A stretch of DNA of 24,184 nucleotides from CAYVBE01 sp964448935. GTDB taxonomy: Bacteria; Planctomycetota; Brocadiia; SM23-32. Within the stretch, counting starts at the first letter, position 1, and every line of letters begins with the position of its first letter. The notes under the pieces are model-generated. The model was not told the origin of the DNA. It made no database searches and saw only the letters and a list, made by a program, of their open reading frames with translations. Positions 22,076 through 24,184 of the stretch are shown here, in pieces. The stretch covers positions 1-24,184 of the forward strand of contig CAYVBE010000043.1 in assembly GCA_964448935.1 (NCBI GenBank), read 5' to 3'. The position numbers were made by a program, and so were the translations under genes.

Positions 22076-23629
22076 ATGAACCAGCCGCCGAACTTCCTCG
22101 TCTTCTGCGTGGATCAGATGCAGGCGGCCTGCCTGGGCGCGGCCGGGCACCCGGACGTGCAGACTCCGAATCTGGACCGCCTGGCCGGGCAGGGCACGCG
22201 CTTCCGGCGCGCCTACTGCGAAAACCCCGTCTGCACGCCCTCGCGCGTCAGCATCCTCACCGGCCTCTCCAGCCGCCAGCACGGCGTCTACACCAACGGC
22301 TCCAAGATTCCCTGGGACGTGCCGACCGTCGCCTCCGTGCTGCGCGACGCCGGCTACCGCACCGGCTCGGTCGGCAAGCTGCACCTCCAGCCGTGGAGCG
22401 ATGGGAGCTCGCCCGAATGGCACGACGGGTGGAAATCGGGCCAGGTTGATGGAATCCCGGCCGGGTACTTCGGTTTTGAGAGCTGCAAGTTCGTCGGCGG
22501 GCACGTCAACTACATCTTCGGCGATTACACCAACTGGCTTTCCCGCGAGCATCCCGAGCTGGCCGAAGACCTAACCGCGCCCGAGCGACGTGCAAGCTGG
22601 TCCTACTACGGGGACGAAATCGCGCGCGTGCCCGAGAGCGGGCTGACGCGGACCTGGCGGATGGATATCCCACCGGAGCTGCATTACAACCACTGGATCG
22701 CGGACCGCTCTGTGGACTACATCTGCGGCCTGCCGGAAGACGAGCGCTTTTTCCTGTGGTGCTCGTTCCCCGATCCGCACCACCCGTTCGCGGCATGCAA
22801 GCCCTATAGCGAGATGTATGCCCCGGATGTTATCGAGCTGCCCGAACGCTGGGCCGAGCCCACAACCGACATGCCCGATATACCGCGCTGGGCGCACGGC
22901 ATCACGCTGGGGGATTGGGACGAGCGCGGTCTGAGGGAGATGCTGGCGCAGACCTACGGCATGGTCACGCACGTGGACGAGTGCGTCGGCCGCGTTATGG
23001 ACGGCCTGCGCGAGGCGGGCCGCGACGATAACACGGTTGTCGTCTTCATGGCCGACCACGCTGACTATCTGGGCGCCCACCACCTGATCTGCAAAGGCAT
23101 GCTGCCCTACGAGGAACTGGTGCGCGTGCCGTATATATGGCGCGTGCCGGACGGCGTGGCCGGGCAGGAGGTAGCCGCGCCGGCCAGCCTGCTGGACTTC
23201 GCCCCAACCGTGCTGGACTACGCCGGCGTGCCGCTGGAAAATCTGCGGCCGCATCCCAACCATGGCGTCAGGCCGGAGGGCATCGCACAGCCGTGGTTCG
23301 ACGGCAAGAGCCTGTGTGCCTGCCTGGATGAGGGCCGGGGACCGGCCGAACGCTCGCTCATCATTGCCAAAGAGGAGAACCGCCTGTTTGGTCCGAAGTT
23401 GCCGCGACCCGTGCGGTGCCGGACCCTGGTGACCGACCGCTACAAGCTCATTCTCTTCGCCCGCGAGGGCAACAACTGCTTGTTTGACCTGGAGGAGGAT
23501 CCGCTGGAGGTGAACAATCTCTGGGATGATCCCGGGTCGCAGGAACTGAAGTGCCGCCTGCTTGGAAGATACAGTCATGCCGCCATCTGGTCGGAGTATG
23601 CCGGCCGGGGCCGCATCGGGGGACCCTGA
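22076..23629 (+). CDS. S1-type sulfatase E (CTPSR motif)
   Basis: A 517-residue sulfatase lacking a signal peptide. It opens with PPNFLVFCVDQMQAACLG (Asp13-Gln14 at the metal site). The maturation motif CTPSR is at Cys53, in ENPVCTPSRVSILTGL. RTGSVGKLHLQP is the GKxH region. The second metal motif reads MADHADYLGAHHL, with Ala where DHGD is usual. The C-terminal NCLFDLEEDPLEVNNLW is typical. Sequences of this type resemble choline-sulfatase or iduronate-sulfatase-like bacterial proteins, but I cannot assign specificity. The ribosome binding site before the ATG is weak, and the long structured leader may affect translation. The stop is 2 nt before the next gene, indicating a two-gene or longer operon. 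Confidence 0.9.
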   Translation: MNQPPNFLVFCVDQMQAACLGAAGHPDVQTPNLDRLAGQGTRFRRAYCENPVCTPSRVSILTGLSSRQHGVYTNGSKIPWDVPTVASVLRDAGYRTGSVGKLHLQPWSDGSSPEWHDGWKSGQVDGIPAGYFGFESCKFVGGHVNYIFGDYTNWLSREHPELAEDLTAPERRASWSYYGDEIARVPESGLTRTWRMDIPPELHYNHWIADRSVDYICGLPEDERFFLWCSFPDPHHPFAACKPYSEMYAPDVIELPERWAEPTTDMPDIPRWAHGITLGDWDERGLREMLAQTYGMVTHVDECVGRVMDGLREAGRDDNTVVVFMADHADYLGAHHLICKGMLPYEELVRVPYIWRVPDGVAGQEVAAPASLLDFAPTVLDYAGVPLENLRPHPNHGVRPEGIAQPWFDGKSLCACLDEGRGPAERSLIIAKEENRLFGPKLPRPVRCRTLVTDRYKLILFAREGNNCLFDLEEDPLEVNNLWDDPGSQELKCRLLGRYSHAAIWSEYAGRGRIGGP

Positions 23630-23631
23630 CC

Positions 23632-24184
23632 ATGAGCGCAACCGAGACGACAGATGTGCGATTCCTGGACGAGTATCCCTATTTCGAGGCCGAGATGGAC
23701 GCGTTCTACTCGGCCTACCCGCGCGAGGTGGACGACCTTTGCACTGAGATGGACGCAAGCAGCGCGCGGCACCCTGAGTGGGGGCCGTGCCGGCGCAAGG
23801 CGCTTATCTACGAGACCGCTGCCGAGAAGTGCCCGGTCAAGGTCTTCCGCCACTTCCCGTTCTTCTACGAACTGGACACCGGCATTCCGCGCAACCGCTG
23901 GGGCAGCCATCGGGCCGACCTGGGCGGGCTCGGCGGGTGGCTGATGCGCCAGCCCAAACAGATGGACCTCCAGAGCCGGGCCGCCGAACGCCTCGGGACG
24001 GTCCGAGAGCCGGGCCTCTCCATCGGTCCCCCGGTTTTCGACTTCGACCACCACTGTCCCGGCTACGACAACGTCCTGCGGCTGGGGCTGAGCGGCATCA
24101 TCAAGCAGGCCGAAGAACGCCTGGAGCGGGGCGTGGATGAACGCGGACGGGATTTCCTGGAAGGCGCCATCATCGGCAACCGCG
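23632..24184 (+). CDS. Probable glycyl radical enzyme (PFL-like), 5' part
   Basis: The frame opens at ATG 23632, with GGGGA upstream, and stays open to the window end: 184 residues without a stop. The N-terminus is acidic and aromatic (FLDEYPYFEAEMDAFYSAYP). Residues about 135-165 read FDFDHHCPGYDNVLRLGL followed by SGIIKQAEERL, and then DERGRDFLEGAIIGNR. This matches the N-terminal pattern of pyruvate-formate-lyase-type glycyl radical enzymes, in which a G-H-x-x-P-D/Y segment leads into a helix and then a K/R-x-F-L/Y-E-A helix. The catalytic Cys and Gly loops lie beyond the window, so the subclass (lyase, dehydratase or other) cannot be read. Tight coupling to sulfatase E suggests a shared pathway. 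These enzymes are oxygen-sensitive and need a radical SAM activase, expected nearby downstream. Confidence 0.6.
   Translation, partial: MSATETTDVRFLDEYPYFEAEMDAFYSAYPREVDDLCTEMDASSARHPEWGPCRRKALIYETAAEKCPVKVFRHFPFFYELDTGIPRNRWGSHRADLGGLGGWLMRQPKQMDLQSRAAERLGTVREPGLSIGPPVFDFDHHCPGYDNVLRLGLSGIIKQAEERLERGVDERGRDFLEGAIIGNR

Noticed and set aside
1..24184. CRISPR arrays, insertion sequences, phage genes, rRNA or tRNA genes
   Set aside because: None seen: no regularly spaced direct repeats, no transposase or integrase-like protein, and no cloverleaf or rRNA-like stretch on either strand by reading.

Overview
The window is a GC-rich bacterial segment holding 22 recognisable protein genes and no RNA genes, insertion sequences or CRISPR arrays that I could find. 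Gene content suggests an anaerobic or facultatively anaerobic member of the PVC group, most likely Planctomycetota or a relative such as Lentisphaerota or Hydrogenedentota. The reasons are a dense set of S1-type sulfatases, a type II secretion operon whose inner-membrane genes look like PilM/N/O/P, a corrinoid-methyltransferase-like URO-D protein and a probable glycyl radical enzyme. The assignment rests on gene content only; there is no rRNA or marker gene here.

Region 1 (about 1-11850, + strand) starts with a small secreted Gly/Arg-rich protein of unknown function followed by a strong intrinsic terminator. An apparently complete type II secretion (T2SS) operon follows in the order gspE-F-G-H-I-J-K-L-M-C-D. 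Nearly all its genes are joined by 1-32 nt overlaps or gaps of 1-2 nt. It encodes the ATPase, the platform protein, five pseudopilins, the GspL/GspM/GspC inner-membrane and periplasmic connectors, and the secretin. The prepilin peptidase is not in the window. GspC and GspD come last rather than first as in the classical proteobacterial operon.

Region 2 (about 11890-17500, - strand) is a five-gene run, read in transcription order: sulfatase, URO-D/MtaA-like protein, sulfatase, zinc-ribbon HD phosphohydrolase, PIG-L/LmbE deacetylase. A divergent promoter region with two clean palindromes (17577-17588 and 17607-17622) separates it from region 3.

Region 3 (about 17660-24184) has two + strand sulfatases, the second with a textbook Tat signal. 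Then come a - strand AraC-type regulator and, divergent from it, a fifth sulfatase tightly coupled to the 5' end of a probable pyruvate-formate-lyase-type glycyl radical enzyme that runs off the window. The AraC/sulfatase gap has a candidate promoter and several hairpins. A 63-nt imperfect repeat occurs twice (14945-15007 and 20957-21019), each time against the 3' end of a - strand gene.

Taken together, the right half looks like a catabolic locus for sulfated compounds. Five sulfatases all carry the Cys-type CxPxR maturation motif, but only one has a visible export signal. Glycoside hydrolases, transporters and the sulfatase-maturing enzyme are absent from the window, so the substrate cannot be named. 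A working inference is stepwise intracellular desulfation with deacetylation, demethylation and radical chemistry of an imported sulfated molecule; the T2SS could export the Tat-dependent sulfatase across the outer membrane.
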